From the NCBI GenBank assembly GCA_900318255.1, contig ONJX01000002.1, forward strand, positions 62,001 through 126,000: a stretch of 64,000 bases of DNA, read 5' to 3'. This document shows, one piece after another, positions 51,577 to 60,432 of the stretch; positions within the stretch are counted from its first letter, which is position 1; every line of letters begins with the position of its first letter. The position numbers and the translations under genes were made by a program. This DNA comes from an uncultured Prevotellaceae bacterium (GTDB lineage Bacteria > Bacteroidota > Bacteroidia > Bacteroidales > Muribaculaceae). The notes beneath the pieces were generated by a model. It saw only the letters and a list, made by a program, of their open reading frames with translations. It did no database searches and was not told where the DNA came from.

Positions 51577-54500
51577 ATGAAGCAGGTAAACATTAGAATT
51601 CCCCTGAGGATTCTAGCCCTGATGATGGGACTTTTCCTATCTATCGGAGCCTACGCACAGAACATCACTGTGCAGGGACATGTCAAGGATGCTACCGGCG
51701 AACCTGTTATTGGTGCAACAGTTACCCAAGTGGGAACCACAAATGTTGTGGCTACCGACTTAGACGGTAACTTCACTATCACTGTGCCAAAGGGCGCCCA
51801 GCTCCAAGTTTCTTCAATCGGTCTTCAAGATCAGATTGTTACCGCCGCTCCCAACCTCATCATCGAGATGCTCGACGACGCTCAAGTGCTCGACAATGTG
51901 GTTGTGATTGGTTATGGCACTGTCAAGAAGAGCGACCTCACCGGTAGTGTCACCGCCCTCCGCCCCGACGCCAAGAACAAAGGCGTGGTAGTGAGCGCGC
52001 AAGACATGCTTAGCGGTAAGGTGGCAGGTATGAACGTCACCAGCGGTGACGGTGCCCCTGGCGGCTCGGCCACAATCCGCATCCGTGGTGGCTCGTCACT
52101 GAACGAAGACGGCAACAACCCACTCATCGTTATCGATGGTATCGCCATGGATAACAATGGCATTAGTGGCGTGGCAAACCCTCTATCTCTCGTTAACCCA
52201 CAAGATATCGAGAGCTTCAACGTGCTCAAGGACGCTTCGGCAACAGCCATCTATGGTAGCCGTGGTTCTAACGGTGTAATCATCATCACCACCAAGAAGG
52301 GCCGCCGCGGCCAGGAAGTTCCTCAAGTGAGCTATAATGGTAGCGTGACCTTTAGCAAGAAGAAAAAAACCATCAAGGTGATGAACGGTGATGAGTATCG
52401 TGCATTTGTGAGCAAGATTTTCGAGGGCAACACACGTCGCGATAACGCTCTGGCACTGCTTGGCACTGCCAACACCGACTGGCAGAACGAAATCTACCGC
52501 ACCGCCGTCAGCCACGACCACAACATCACCATGGCCGGCTCGGTGAAGGACTTCCTGCCCTACCGACTCTCGCTGGGCTTCACCGACCAGCAGGGTATCC
52601 TCAAGACTTCGGACTACAAGCGCTACACTGTAGCCCTGAACTTGAACCCCTCGCTCCTGGACGACCACTTGACCTTGAACCTCAACGGCAAGCTCGCTTG
52701 GACTAAGAGCCGCTTTGCCGACACAGGTGCCGTGGGCAATGCCGTGCGCATGGACCCCACTCAGCCCATCTACAGCAGTGATCCTAAGTATGCTGGCGTG
52801 GATGGCTATTTCGACTGGCTGCAGGTAAATAATTTCGACCCTGCTTGGCCCTACACCAAAAACACCAAAGCTCCTTACAACCCCGTGGCAATGCTCGACA
52901 ACCATGACAACAGCGGTAAGACCCGCTCGTTCATTGGTAGTGCCGACATCGACTACAAGATTCACGGTTTTGAGGACTTGCGCCTGCACTTGACACTGGG
53001 TGGTGACTTCACTCATGGTGAAGGTCATAATAATAGTACTGCCTACAGCAACACTGCTAACTACTGGGGCAACAACAGCTACTACACTCAGTCGAAAGAG
53101 AACCTCCAGTTGAGCACCTACGCTCAATACTACAAGGACTTCACCGACAAGCATCACTTCGACATCATGGCAGGTTATGAGTGGCAGCACAACTGGCGCA
53201 AGTCCTATAACGAGTCGTGGGGCACTTACCCACTCAACTCGGCTCTCACCTTTGGTGAAGGCGATGCTCTTGTAGTAGCTCCTGGCACTTGGATTCCTGC
53301 CGCAACTTATGCTATTGGCGATTCTAAGGCAGGCGCCATCCGTGGCGAGGGCGTTTACCGTGAGAAGAATGGTCTAGGCTCTCGCACCGAGAACTTCTTG
53401 GTTTCATTCTTTGGTCGTATGAACTACATTTACGACAGCAAGTACTACCTCACCTTCACCATGCGCTACGATGGTTCTTCGCGCTTCAAGCAGCACCACT
53501 GGGCACTGTTCCCCTCGGCAGCTCTGGCATGGAACATAGCCGAGGAAGCATTCATGAAGGAAGGTCCTTTCAGCACCATGAAGCTACGCCTTGGTTGGGG
53601 TAAAACAGGTCACCAGGATGGTATTGGTGACTATAATGGTTTTGCCAACTACGTGATGAGCAACGGTAGCATGGGTGCGTTCTACGACCTGCTGGGCGAC
53701 GGCTCGAAGGCTAAGCCCAATCCTTATAACTCCGATCTTAAATGGGAGACCACCACTACTACTAACGTGGGTCTTGACTGGGGTGTGATGAATGGCCGCT
53801 TGACTGGTAGCATCGATTGGTACTACCGCAAGACTACCGACCTCTTGCTCAATACCACCTTCTCGGCGATGTCCAACTTCTCTAATGAGTTCACCAAGAA
53901 CATTGGTTCGCTGCGCAACACTGGTCTTGAGTTCTCTATTAACTGGAAGGCTATCTCAACCAACGACCTGTTGTGGACTCTCGATTACAACCTCACCTAC
54001 AATAGCAATAAAATCATTAAGCTTAACACCGACGATCCTTTAAATGGTATTCCCACCGGTAGCATAGGCATTAATGGTAATGCTCAGGCCAACTTTGTTG
54101 ACCATCCCGCTCGTTCATTCTACGTTTATCAACAGGTTTACGACACCAACGGGAAACCTATTGAAGGACAATTTGTTGACCGCAACGGCGACGGCGAGAT
54201 TAGTGAGGCCGACAAGTATCTCTACAAGAGTCCTTGGGCTCCTGTTACCATGGGCTTCGCTTCTAAACTCGAGTGGAAGAACTGGGACTTTGGTTTCAGT
54301 CTGCGTGCCAGCCTGGGCAACTACATGTTCAACAACGTGATGCAGGGCTATCATAACGTGAGCCCAGCTTCAGTGTTAGAGGAAGTGGGTGCCTTCTATC
54401 TTAACAACCGTCCAGTGAGCTCGGTTGAATTGGGTTGGACCACCTATAATGAGCATTGTATCTTAAGTGACTACTGGGTACAGAACGCTTCGTTCCTCAA

Positions 54501-54711
54501 GTGTGACAACATCACCCTGGGTTACAGCTTCAACGACCTCTTCAAGAGTGGTGGCTACCGCGGCATTAACGGCCGTGTCTATGGCACTGTTTCTAACGTA
54601 TTCTGCATTACCAAGTATGATGGCATCGATCCTGAGATATATGGCGGTATTGGTGGCGACATCTTCCCACGACCCATCTCGTTCATCCTTGGTTTGAGTC
54701 TGAACTTCTAA
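51577..54711 (+). CDS. susC: SusC/RagA-type TonB-dependent outer-membrane transporter
   Basis: 1044 residues. Signal peptide (ILALMMGLFLSIGAYAQ), a carboxypeptidase-regulatory-like domain (~28-105, VQGHVKDATGEPVIGATVTQVGTTN), a plug domain (~115-235, VVVIGYGTVKKSDLTGSV and IRIRGGSSLNEDGNNPLIVIDGI), and a 22-strand barrel ending FILGLSLNF. With SusD it imports oligosaccharides across the outer membrane using TonB energy. First gene of the susCDEF operon, 34 bases before susD. The SusE/F proteins suggest an alpha-glucan substrate. Confidence 0.95.
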   Translation: MKQVNIRIPLRILALMMGLFLSIGAYAQNITVQGHVKDATGEPVIGATVTQVGTTNVVATDLDGNFTITVPKGAQLQVSSIGLQDQIVTAAPNLIIEMLDDAQVLDNVVVIGYGTVKKSDLTGSVTALRPDAKNKGVVVSAQDMLSGKVAGMNVTSGDGAPGGSATIRIRGGSSLNEDGNNPLIVIDGIAMDNNGISGVANPLSLVNPQDIESFNVLKDASATAIYGSRGSNGVIIITTKKGRRGQEVPQVSYNGSVTFSKKKKTIKVMNGDEYRAFVSKIFEGNTRRDNALALLGTANTDWQNEIYRTAVSHDHNITMAGSVKDFLPYRLSLGFTDQQGILKTSDYKRYTVALNLNPSLLDDHLTLNLNGKLAWTKSRFADTGAVGNAVRMDPTQPIYSSDPKYAGVDGYFDWLQVNNFDPAWPYTKNTKAPYNPVAMLDNHDNSGKTRSFIGSADIDYKIHGFEDLRLHLTLGGDFTHGEGHNNSTAYSNTANYWGNNSYYTQSKENLQLSTYAQYYKDFTDKHHFDIMAGYEWQHNWRKSYNESWGTYPLNSALTFGEGDALVVAPGTWIPAATYAIGDSKAGAIRGEGVYREKNGLGSRTENFLVSFFGRMNYIYDSKYYLTFTMRYDGSSRFKQHHWALFPSAALAWNIAEEAFMKEGPFSTMKLRLGWGKTGHQDGIGDYNGFANYVMSNGSMGAFYDLLGDGSKAKPNPYNSDLKWETTTTTNVGLDWGVMNGRLTGSIDWYYRKTTDLLLNTTFSAMSNFSNEFTKNIGSLRNTGLEFSINWKAISTNDLLWTLDYNLTYNSNKIIKLNTDDPLNGIPTGSIGINGNAQANFVDHPARSFYVYQQVYDTNGKPIEGQFVDRNGDGEISEADKYLYKSPWAPVTMGFASKLEWKNWDFGFSLRASLGNYMFNNVMQGYHNVSPASVLEEVGAFYLNNRPVSSVELGWTTYNEHCILSDYWVQNASFLKCDNITLGYSFNDLFKSGGYRGINGRVYGTVSNVFCITKYDGIDPEIYGGIGGDIFPRPISFILGLSLNF

Positions 54712-54745
54712 TTTTTTTAGATACACATTTTTAATATATATCAAA

Positions 54746-56416
54746 ATGAATAAGTATTTCAAATATATAGTATGTGCAGCTGTGGCTCTGCTCATGGGCA
54801 TGGGGCTCAACTCTTGCGTCAAGGATCTTGACGTGGATCCTATCGACCCTGCACTGCAAAATGATGTGACTCCCGAGCAGCTGTTCAACAAGTGCTATTC
54901 GGTGTTCGCCACTTCGGGCAACGATGGTGGTGACAGCAACGTTGATGTTGCGGGTCTTGATGGTGGTTTCCAGCACAAGTTCCGCCAGATGTGGAACTCT
55001 AACGAGCTCACTACCGATGAGGCAATTTGTGGATGGGGTGACGAGGGTATTGCATCCTACTGCCACAATAGTTATTCTGCAAGCCACCCCATGCTGCGTG
55101 GTTACTACTATGGATTGTGCATTGGCATCACCATTTGTAACCATTACCTTGAGGAATTTGCCGACTATGATGCTACTATGACTGCCGAGGTTCGTTTCTT
55201 GCGCGCCTTCCAGTTCTATCTGCTGATGGATGCTTTTGGAAACATTCCTTTCACCACTAGGGTATCGGTAGATAATCCCGAGCAATACTCTCGCGCTCAG
55301 GTTTATGAGTTTATCGAGAGTGAGCTTAAGGACATCATTGGTGAGGGCTCTGGCAACCAAGTGCTTAGCGACCCAATGCCCAAGAAATATGGCCAGCAGG
55401 GTTACGGACGTGTTGACAAGGCTGCTGCCTGGATGCTGCTGGCACGCCTTTACCTCAATGCCGAGGTATATACCGGCACACCACAATGGGCTGCCGCCCG
55501 CGACTATGCCAAGAAGGTGATGGACTCGCCTTATAAGCTGTTCACCACTGGCTACGACGCTGTGGGCATCGACGGCAAGGAGCGCAAGTTCACTGCCTAT
55601 CAGATGCTCTTCATGGGCGACAACGGCACTAACGGTGCTACCGTTGAGGCGGTGTTCCCCGTGATACAAGACGGAACGCGCACCACTTCTTACGGTGGTA
55701 CCAACTTCCTGATTGCTTCTACATTTGATGCCGACATGCACCCCTATCCCTACGATGCCAGCGAGACCAACGGCCTCTACAACAACAACGCTTGGAGTGG
55801 CAACCGCTGCCGTCCAGAACTCATCAAGAAGTTCTTTGGCGACATGACAGTTCCCGAGGGACATGCCTATGACGTGGTAGTTGCCGCTCGCGACGACCGT
55901 GCTCTCTTCGAGACCGAGGGTCGTTTCCTCAATGTGGAGGATGAGTCGAACTTCAAGTATGGCTACGCTACTGCCAAGTTCACTAACTTCAAGTGCGACG
56001 GCTCGAAGGGCTCTGACAACACCTTCCCCGACAGCCACCTGTTCTACATGCGTGCCGCCGAGGCCTACCTGACCTACGCCGAGGCCGTTACACGCCTCGC
56101 TGGCAGTGGCGCTGCTCCTGCCGACGCTCTGAGGGCTATCAACGACGTGCGCGAGCGTGCTCACGCTACTCCTCTCACCTCTTGCTCGCTCAACAACATT
56201 CTCGACGAGTGGAGCCGTGAGTTCTACTTTGAGGGACGTCGCCGTGTTGACCTCATCCGCTATGGAAAGTTTGGTGGCAACACCGACTATAAGTGGCAAT
56301 GGAAGGGTGGTGCCTACGCTGGCCGCGACTTCGAGGCTTATCGCAACGTCTTCGCCATTCCTTACGATGACATTCTTGCTAACCCCAACCTCAAGCAGAA
56401 CGAGGGTTACAAATAA
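54746..56416 (+). CDS. susD: SusD/RagB-type glycan-binding lipoprotein
   Basis: 556 residues. Lipoprotein signal (VALLMGMGLNSC, lipidated Cys near 26). Helical SusD fold with TPR-like pairs: AEVRFLRAFQFYLLMDAFGNIPFTTRV, AAAWMLLARLYLNAEVYTG, YMRAAEAYLTYAEAVTRLAG and WSREFYFEGRRRVDLIRYGKF, all typical. It caps SusC at the cell surface and binds the glycan before import. The pair's substrate range is inferred from the following SusE/F-like genes. Confidence 0.95.
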   Translation: MNKYFKYIVCAAVALLMGMGLNSCVKDLDVDPIDPALQNDVTPEQLFNKCYSVFATSGNDGGDSNVDVAGLDGGFQHKFRQMWNSNELTTDEAICGWGDEGIASYCHNSYSASHPMLRGYYYGLCIGITICNHYLEEFADYDATMTAEVRFLRAFQFYLLMDAFGNIPFTTRVSVDNPEQYSRAQVYEFIESELKDIIGEGSGNQVLSDPMPKKYGQQGYGRVDKAAAWMLLARLYLNAEVYTGTPQWAAARDYAKKVMDSPYKLFTTGYDAVGIDGKERKFTAYQMLFMGDNGTNGATVEAVFPVIQDGTRTTSYGGTNFLIASTFDADMHPYPYDASETNGLYNNNAWSGNRCRPELIKKFFGDMTVPEGHAYDVVVAARDDRALFETEGRFLNVEDESNFKYGYATAKFTNFKCDGSKGSDNTFPDSHLFYMRAAEAYLTYAEAVTRLAGSGAAPADALRAINDVRERAHATPLTSCSLNNILDEWSREFYFEGRRRVDLIRYGKFGGNTDYKWQWKGGAYAGRDFEAYRNVFAIPYDDILANPNLKQNEGYK

Positions 56417-56458
56417 TTAGAGTTAATCACTTTAAACATTATAAAATAAGAGATTATT

Positions 56459-57661
56459 ATGAATAAGATATTCAAGTCGGCTCTATTGCTTGTGGGTGCA
56501 GCTTTGATGTTCACCTCTTGTAGCGATGACCGCGACTCTAATCCCGTGCTTCAGCAGCCCGAATCGTTCGTGCTGAACACTCCTGCCTATGCTGCACAAG
56601 CTATTGACCTGGCACGCTCCCAGACCGTGAACTTCACCTGGTCGCAACCCGACTATGGAGGCTTCCCCGTGGCTTGTGAATATACTGTTGAGGTTTCGGC
56701 CACTAATCAGTGGACCACTCCCTATAGCGCCGAGGTTGCCGACGACAGTGGCGAGACTCAGTGCGACTACTATGCTTTTGAAAACGTCTTCAGCACCTGC
56801 GAAGCTAAAATCAGCGCTCAGGACTTGGCTAAGGCCCTGGTGGTGATTTGCAACTACGTGGATGGCGAGGTTCCTGCCGAGCAGGAAGTCTATGCCCGCG
56901 TTAAGGCTAACACCGCTGGTGCTCAAGAGGTCGTTTCTAACGTGGTGAAACTCCTGGTTAATCCTTATTACATCGAGCTCAAGCCCGCCGACCCAGTGCT
57001 GTGGTACATGGTGGGTAACTGCATCGGTAGCAACGACTGGGACAATGGTGCTAACTCAGTGGGTACCGGCCTCATCCCATTGCTGCCCGAGCCAGGCGCC
57101 GACTTCGACGCCGCCGGCAACGGCTCGCTCGTCTATGCAGGCTTCTTCCCCGCTGGCGGTCAGTTCAAGTTCGTCATGACTCCTGGCGACTGGAACACCC
57201 AGATGAACTTCACCAACATCGACGGCAACACTGCCGGCGCTACCGATGAGGATGGCGACAACCACAACATCGGCATCCCCGAGGATGGCTTCTACAAGAT
57301 CACGATGAACACCGTTCAGGGCAAATTCTCGATCGAGAAGCTCGAGGGCACCTACCCAGAGTTTGCCTCTATGGGCATTCCTGGTGAGCACAATGAATGG
57401 AACACCAGTGGCAACCCACTCACTGCCATGGGCAAGCGCGAAAACACCCAGGCTCACGACTGGATGGGCGAGATCACTCTCGACAATGCCGGCAAGTTCA
57501 AGATTGCTGCTGACGGCTCTTGGGATGTGAACTGGGGTGGTACCGACTTCCCCTTAGGATATGGTACAAAAGGTGGCGCCGACATTGTCGCTAAGCCTGG
57601 TAAATATACCGTTTACTTCAACGACGTGCTCGGTCTCTACTACTTTAAGGCTATTGAGTAA
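56459..57661 (+). CDS. susE: SusE-like surface glycan-binding lipoprotein
   Basis: 400 residues. Lipoprotein signal (LLLVGAALMFTSC). The N-terminal SusE-type domain (ESFVLNTPAYAAQAIDLARSQTVNFTWSQPDYGG) is followed by starch-binding CBM-like domains ending GEITLDNAGKFKIAADGSWDVNWGG, whose Trp residues fit the SusE/SusF starch-binding mode. By family it holds starch at the surface without cleaving it. It lies 42 bases after susD. Confidence 0.9.
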   Translation: MNKIFKSALLLVGAALMFTSCSDDRDSNPVLQQPESFVLNTPAYAAQAIDLARSQTVNFTWSQPDYGGFPVACEYTVEVSATNQWTTPYSAEVADDSGETQCDYYAFENVFSTCEAKISAQDLAKALVVICNYVDGEVPAEQEVYARVKANTAGAQEVVSNVVKLLVNPYYIELKPADPVLWYMVGNCIGSNDWDNGANSVGTGLIPLLPEPGADFDAAGNGSLVYAGFFPAGGQFKFVMTPGDWNTQMNFTNIDGNTAGATDEDGDNHNIGIPEDGFYKITMNTVQGKFSIEKLEGTYPEFASMGIPGEHNEWNTSGNPLTAMGKRENTQAHDWMGEITLDNAGKFKIAADGSWDVNWGGTDFPLGYGTKGGADIVAKPGKYTVYFNDVLGLYYFKAIE

Positions 57662-57678
57662 TTAATGAACCAATAATA

Positions 57679-57728
57679 TTGACGACGGCTTGGAGCGTGA
57701 CATGCTCCGCTCCACAGCCCCGAGTCAA
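57679..57728 (+). promoter_or_regulatory. Hairpin in the susE-susF spacer
   Basis: TTGAC (57679-57683) pairs with GTCAA (57724-57728), and inside it GGAGC pairs with GCTCC around GTGACAT. No T-run follows, so it is more likely an mRNA stability or processing structure than a terminator. Confidence 0.45.
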
Positions 57729-57755
57729 TCTTAAAAGAAGAAATAAACGAACAAC

Positions 57756-59090
57756 ATGAAAAAGTTATTTTATATTTTAGGTATTGGTTTGCTCATGGCA
57801 AGCTGTACCGAGGATTTCAAGGACTGGGCCGACCCCATGAGCAACAGCGAGAACCCCGCCAGCGCTAGCGCTGTGGTGGCTGCCGCTCCTGCTATCGACT
57901 TCAATACTATCAATGCCGATAGCGTGCTCCTGTTCACACCCACCTACAATGCTGAAGAGGGCACCACAGTGGCCAACACTGTTACCCTCTACAAAGATGA
58001 GACCAAGAACGAGGGCATCAGCGTTAATGTCGATGAGCAGGGCCGTGCCAAGACCACCGAGCTGCGCGACGCTCTCGAGGCACTCTTCGGCGTGCCCGCC
58101 GAGGCTATCGACGTGCCCGTCAATGTGATTACCGTGCTCACCAAGAATGGCCAGGCCTTCCGCTTCAGCAGCGACATCACCGATGCTGTGAAGATGGCTG
58201 CCGGCATGTATATTGTTGAGGGCGACAACAGGACCGCTATGGAGTTTGTTGAGCAAGGCAAATACACTCTCACTGTTCCCGCAGCCGAGATGCGCTTCTT
58301 CTTCCTGCCATTCACTCAACTCAACAACTTTGAGGAAGGCAAGCTCGGTAGCGACCTCGAGCCCGATGGCTTCGTCCTTGGTGGCAACCTCAAGCAGGGT
58401 GCCGACGCTTACGAGATTTGGCTCGATTATGATTCTGACTACACGCAGTATATCATCACTGTTAACACCAAGGACATGACCTACGACGTTGAGGGCCTGG
58501 CCTACGCCGACATGATTTGGCAGGCCGGTAACGCTAACGGATGGGGCTCGCCAGCAGCTGGCCTCAAGAACAAGGGTTGGAAGAACGCTCGCCAGAACGA
58601 TGGCGACTACTTCGGATTCATGTACCTAAACGGTGAGTTCAAGTTCCGTAGTGGTAAAGACAACTGGAACGCTCCCGACTGGGGCATCGGCGCTAGCGAG
58701 GGTACTCTCGCTGTGGGTGCTGGCAACATTAACACTGCCGAGGGCTTCTATATGGTGGAGGCTAACATTGCCAACCTCACCTATAACCTCACCCCCATCA
58801 CCACCATTGGCGTGATTGGCTCGTTCCCCAACACCAACTGGGGCAGCGACGAGGCTAAGCTCACCTACAACAACGCGACCGGAGCCTGGGAAGGCCGCTG
58901 CACAATCCCCGACGGCGTGAAGTTCAAGTTCCGCGCTAACGACAGCTGGGACATCAACTGGGGTGGCGACCTCAACAACCTCAGCTACGATGGCGGTGAC
59001 ATGAGCATCGCTGCAGGCACCTACTTCATCCAGCTCTACATCACCTACGAGGGCGACTTCCACGCTAAGATGTCGCAGGTAATAAACTAA
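57756..59090 (+). CDS. susF: SusF-like surface glycan-binding lipoprotein
   Basis: 444 residues. Lipoprotein signal (ILGIGLLMASC). An N-terminal SusE/F domain with inserted region is followed by two CBM-like modules: QAGNANGWGSPAAGLKNKG with FKFRSGKDNWNAPDWG, and VIGSFPNTNWGSDEAKLTY with KFKFRANDSWDINWGG. The paired aromatic residues match SusF starch-binding sites. It ends the operon before a strong terminator (59112-59149). No amylase gene follows in the window. Confidence 0.88.
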   Translation: MKKLFYILGIGLLMASCTEDFKDWADPMSNSENPASASAVVAAAPAIDFNTINADSVLLFTPTYNAEEGTTVANTVTLYKDETKNEGISVNVDEQGRAKTTELRDALEALFGVPAEAIDVPVNVITVLTKNGQAFRFSSDITDAVKMAAGMYIVEGDNRTAMEFVEQGKYTLTVPAAEMRFFFLPFTQLNNFEEGKLGSDLEPDGFVLGGNLKQGADAYEIWLDYDSDYTQYIITVNTKDMTYDVEGLAYADMIWQAGNANGWGSPAAGLKNKGWKNARQNDGDYFGFMYLNGEFKFRSGKDNWNAPDWGIGASEGTLAVGAGNINTAEGFYMVEANIANLTYNLTPITTIGVIGSFPNTNWGSDEAKLTYNNATGAWEGRCTIPDGVKFKFRANDSWDINWGGDLNNLSYDGGDMSIAAGTYFIQLYITYEGDFHAKMSQVIN

Positions 59091-59111
59091 GAGTAGTTAA
59101 TCCCTAGAGAT

Positions 59112-59149
59112 AATTAAGGCTTTTCCCAATCGCGGGAAAAGCCTTAATT
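59112..59149. terminator. Terminator of the sus operon
   Basis: AATTAAGGCTTTTCCC (59112-59127) and GGGAAAAGCCTTAATT (59134-59149) form a perfect 16-bp stem with a 6-base loop. Confidence 0.9.
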
Positions 59150-59257
59150 CATTCCTAACAATCGATGCTGCTCACATGATGCTTTGTGTTGCCCCCCTCG
59201 GGGCTCAAGGAGTAAAGGGGATGCCATTATCCCCACGCCGCTTGGTAGCCTATTTTC

Positions 59258-59294
59258 TCATTGCGAGGCTCACGCTCGCAATACTCCAACACTC
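59258..59294. repeat. REP-like palindrome, left flank of the RAYT gene
   Basis: TTGCGAG (59261-59267) pairs with CTCGCAA (59275-59281), followed by TACTCCAACACTC. It matches, inverted, the palindrome at 60350-60387. Confidence 0.75.
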
Positions 59295-59307
59295 TCGCCA
59301 TGCTTCA

Positions 59308-60324
59308 TTACTCACAGATCACTCTCGCCAGGTCATTGAGCTGCAAGCATTGCTCGCGTGTGATGGTGTGGTGATCATTGTGGTGCTCCCACGGGCTTAG
59401 GAGCAGCAAGCGCCCCTGGGCACAGGCGTCAAACTGGCGGCCGCCAGGCTTTTGCATGTGCGAAATGCCGTTCTCAAGGAGGATGATTTGAGGAAAACCG
59501 GCATCAAAAGCCTGTCTCATTATCTCCTTCTCGCCAGCACTGATGCAAGGTGACACGAGCACAGCCTCATTAACACATGCTTGCTTGAGCAACGTGTAGC
59601 ATTTCTCTTGGATTTCATCTTGCGACATGCTGCGAGAGCACTGCACTTGGATTTTAAAAGGGTAATCAAGCAAGAATTGATTGCCCATCGCCGAGACTGG
59701 AGTGTCACCTATTTTTAACCCACTGATGACAGTGAAAAAGTCGGGATTGTTGCGTTTCACCCATAGCCGCCTTGGGTTGTCTCTAAGATACTTGAACATC
59801 GTGTCGAGCTGTCCCTTGCCACGCAAGATGCGATCGTGGTAGCCCCATTCCCAGATGTTGCTGGTGGTAGTGGGTGTAGAATGTGTTAGCGTGTTGCGAG
59901 CATGAGCATCGCCATCAAGCAATCGCCTCCAAGCATCATTGCACCCTTTCTTAAAACCGTTAATTACATGGCCCAGATGACGTGGTAGTGGCTCGGTAAC
60001 AAACAAAACGCCGTGCAGGTGGTCGGGCATTAATTGCAGAGCTAAGGGTCTGATTTGTGGATAGTGCTCTGGAATCTTTTTCCACTCCATTTTTATTTCG
60101 TCGCCGAGCTTCGACGTCTTTATCCAGCAAAAGTCGTGAGTGGCGTCTTTGCCACACAAAGTGCCGAGCAAGGGTTGCCGGCCCTCAATAGCGAGAGTTA
60201 TCATGTAGATGCAGCGCCCCTTGTAGTCATGGCCAGCCTTGCGGCGCTTCATCGAGCGTGTGGCCTGCACCTCGGGGTGGCTGCTGGCCCATTGTTTCCT
60301 TTGCTCGTTTCTTTTATCTTCCAT
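59308..60324 (-). CDS. RAYT/IS200-like HUH transposase fused to a DprA-like domain
   Basis: 338 residues from ATG 60324. Residues ~30-205 form a Y1-transposase (REP-associated tyrosine transposase) domain: TLAIEGRQPLLG, the HUH motif in QLMPDHLHGVLF (His102, His104), WEWGYHDRIL and the catalytic Tyr179 in KYLRDNPRRLW. Residues ~210-335 look like a Rossmann-type DprA/SLOG domain: FLLDYPFKIQVQCSRS, VLVSPCISAGEKEIMRQAFDAGFPQIILLENG and GRQFDACAQGRLLLLSPWE. Single-strand nicking plus a nucleotide- or ssDNA-binding module is the likely combination. REP-like palindromes in opposite orientation flank it. It separates the sus operon from the sugar transporter gene. Confidence 0.85.
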   Translation of the reverse strand: MEDKRNEQRKQWASSHPEVQATRSMKRRKAGHDYKGRCIYMITLAIEGRQPLLGTLCGKDATHDFCWIKTSKLGDEIKMEWKKIPEHYPQIRPLALQLMPDHLHGVLFVTEPLPRHLGHVINGFKKGCNDAWRRLLDGDAHARNTLTHSTPTTTSNIWEWGYHDRILRGKGQLDTMFKYLRDNPRRLWVKRNNPDFFTVISGLKIGDTPVSAMGNQFLLDYPFKIQVQCSRSMSQDEIQEKCYTLLKQACVNEAVLVSPCISAGEKEIMRQAFDAGFPQIILLENGISHMQKPGGRQFDACAQGRLLLLSPWEHHNDHHTITREQCLQLNDLARVICE

Positions 60325-60349
60325 AGCGGTTGGTTTGGGTTTGGGTTGG

Positions 60350-60387
60350 GGGTGTCGGTGTATTGCGAGCGTCAGTCTCGCATATTT
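60350..60387. repeat. REP-like palindrome, right flank of the RAYT gene
   Basis: TGCGAG (60364-60369) pairs with CTCGCA (60377-60382), preceded by GGGTGTCGGTGTAT. Its reverse complement aligns with 59258-59294 over about 34 bases. Confidence 0.75.
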
Positions 60388-60394
60388 AAAATGA

Positions 60395-60418
60395 AGCACC
60401 CACAATGTAGTGAGTGCT
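60395..60418 (-). terminator. Probable terminator of the sugar transporter gene
   Basis: AGCAC-c-CAC (60395-60403) pairs with GTG-a-GTGCT (60410-60418) with one mismatch; the minus strand continues ATTTTAAAT. Confidence 0.5.
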
Positions 60419-60432
60419 CCATGATAATATAT

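Noticed and set aside
54731-56299. 522-residue ORF on the minus strand
   Set aside because: It lies wholly opposite susD, whose protein is clearly recognisable; a product of codon bias in the real gene.
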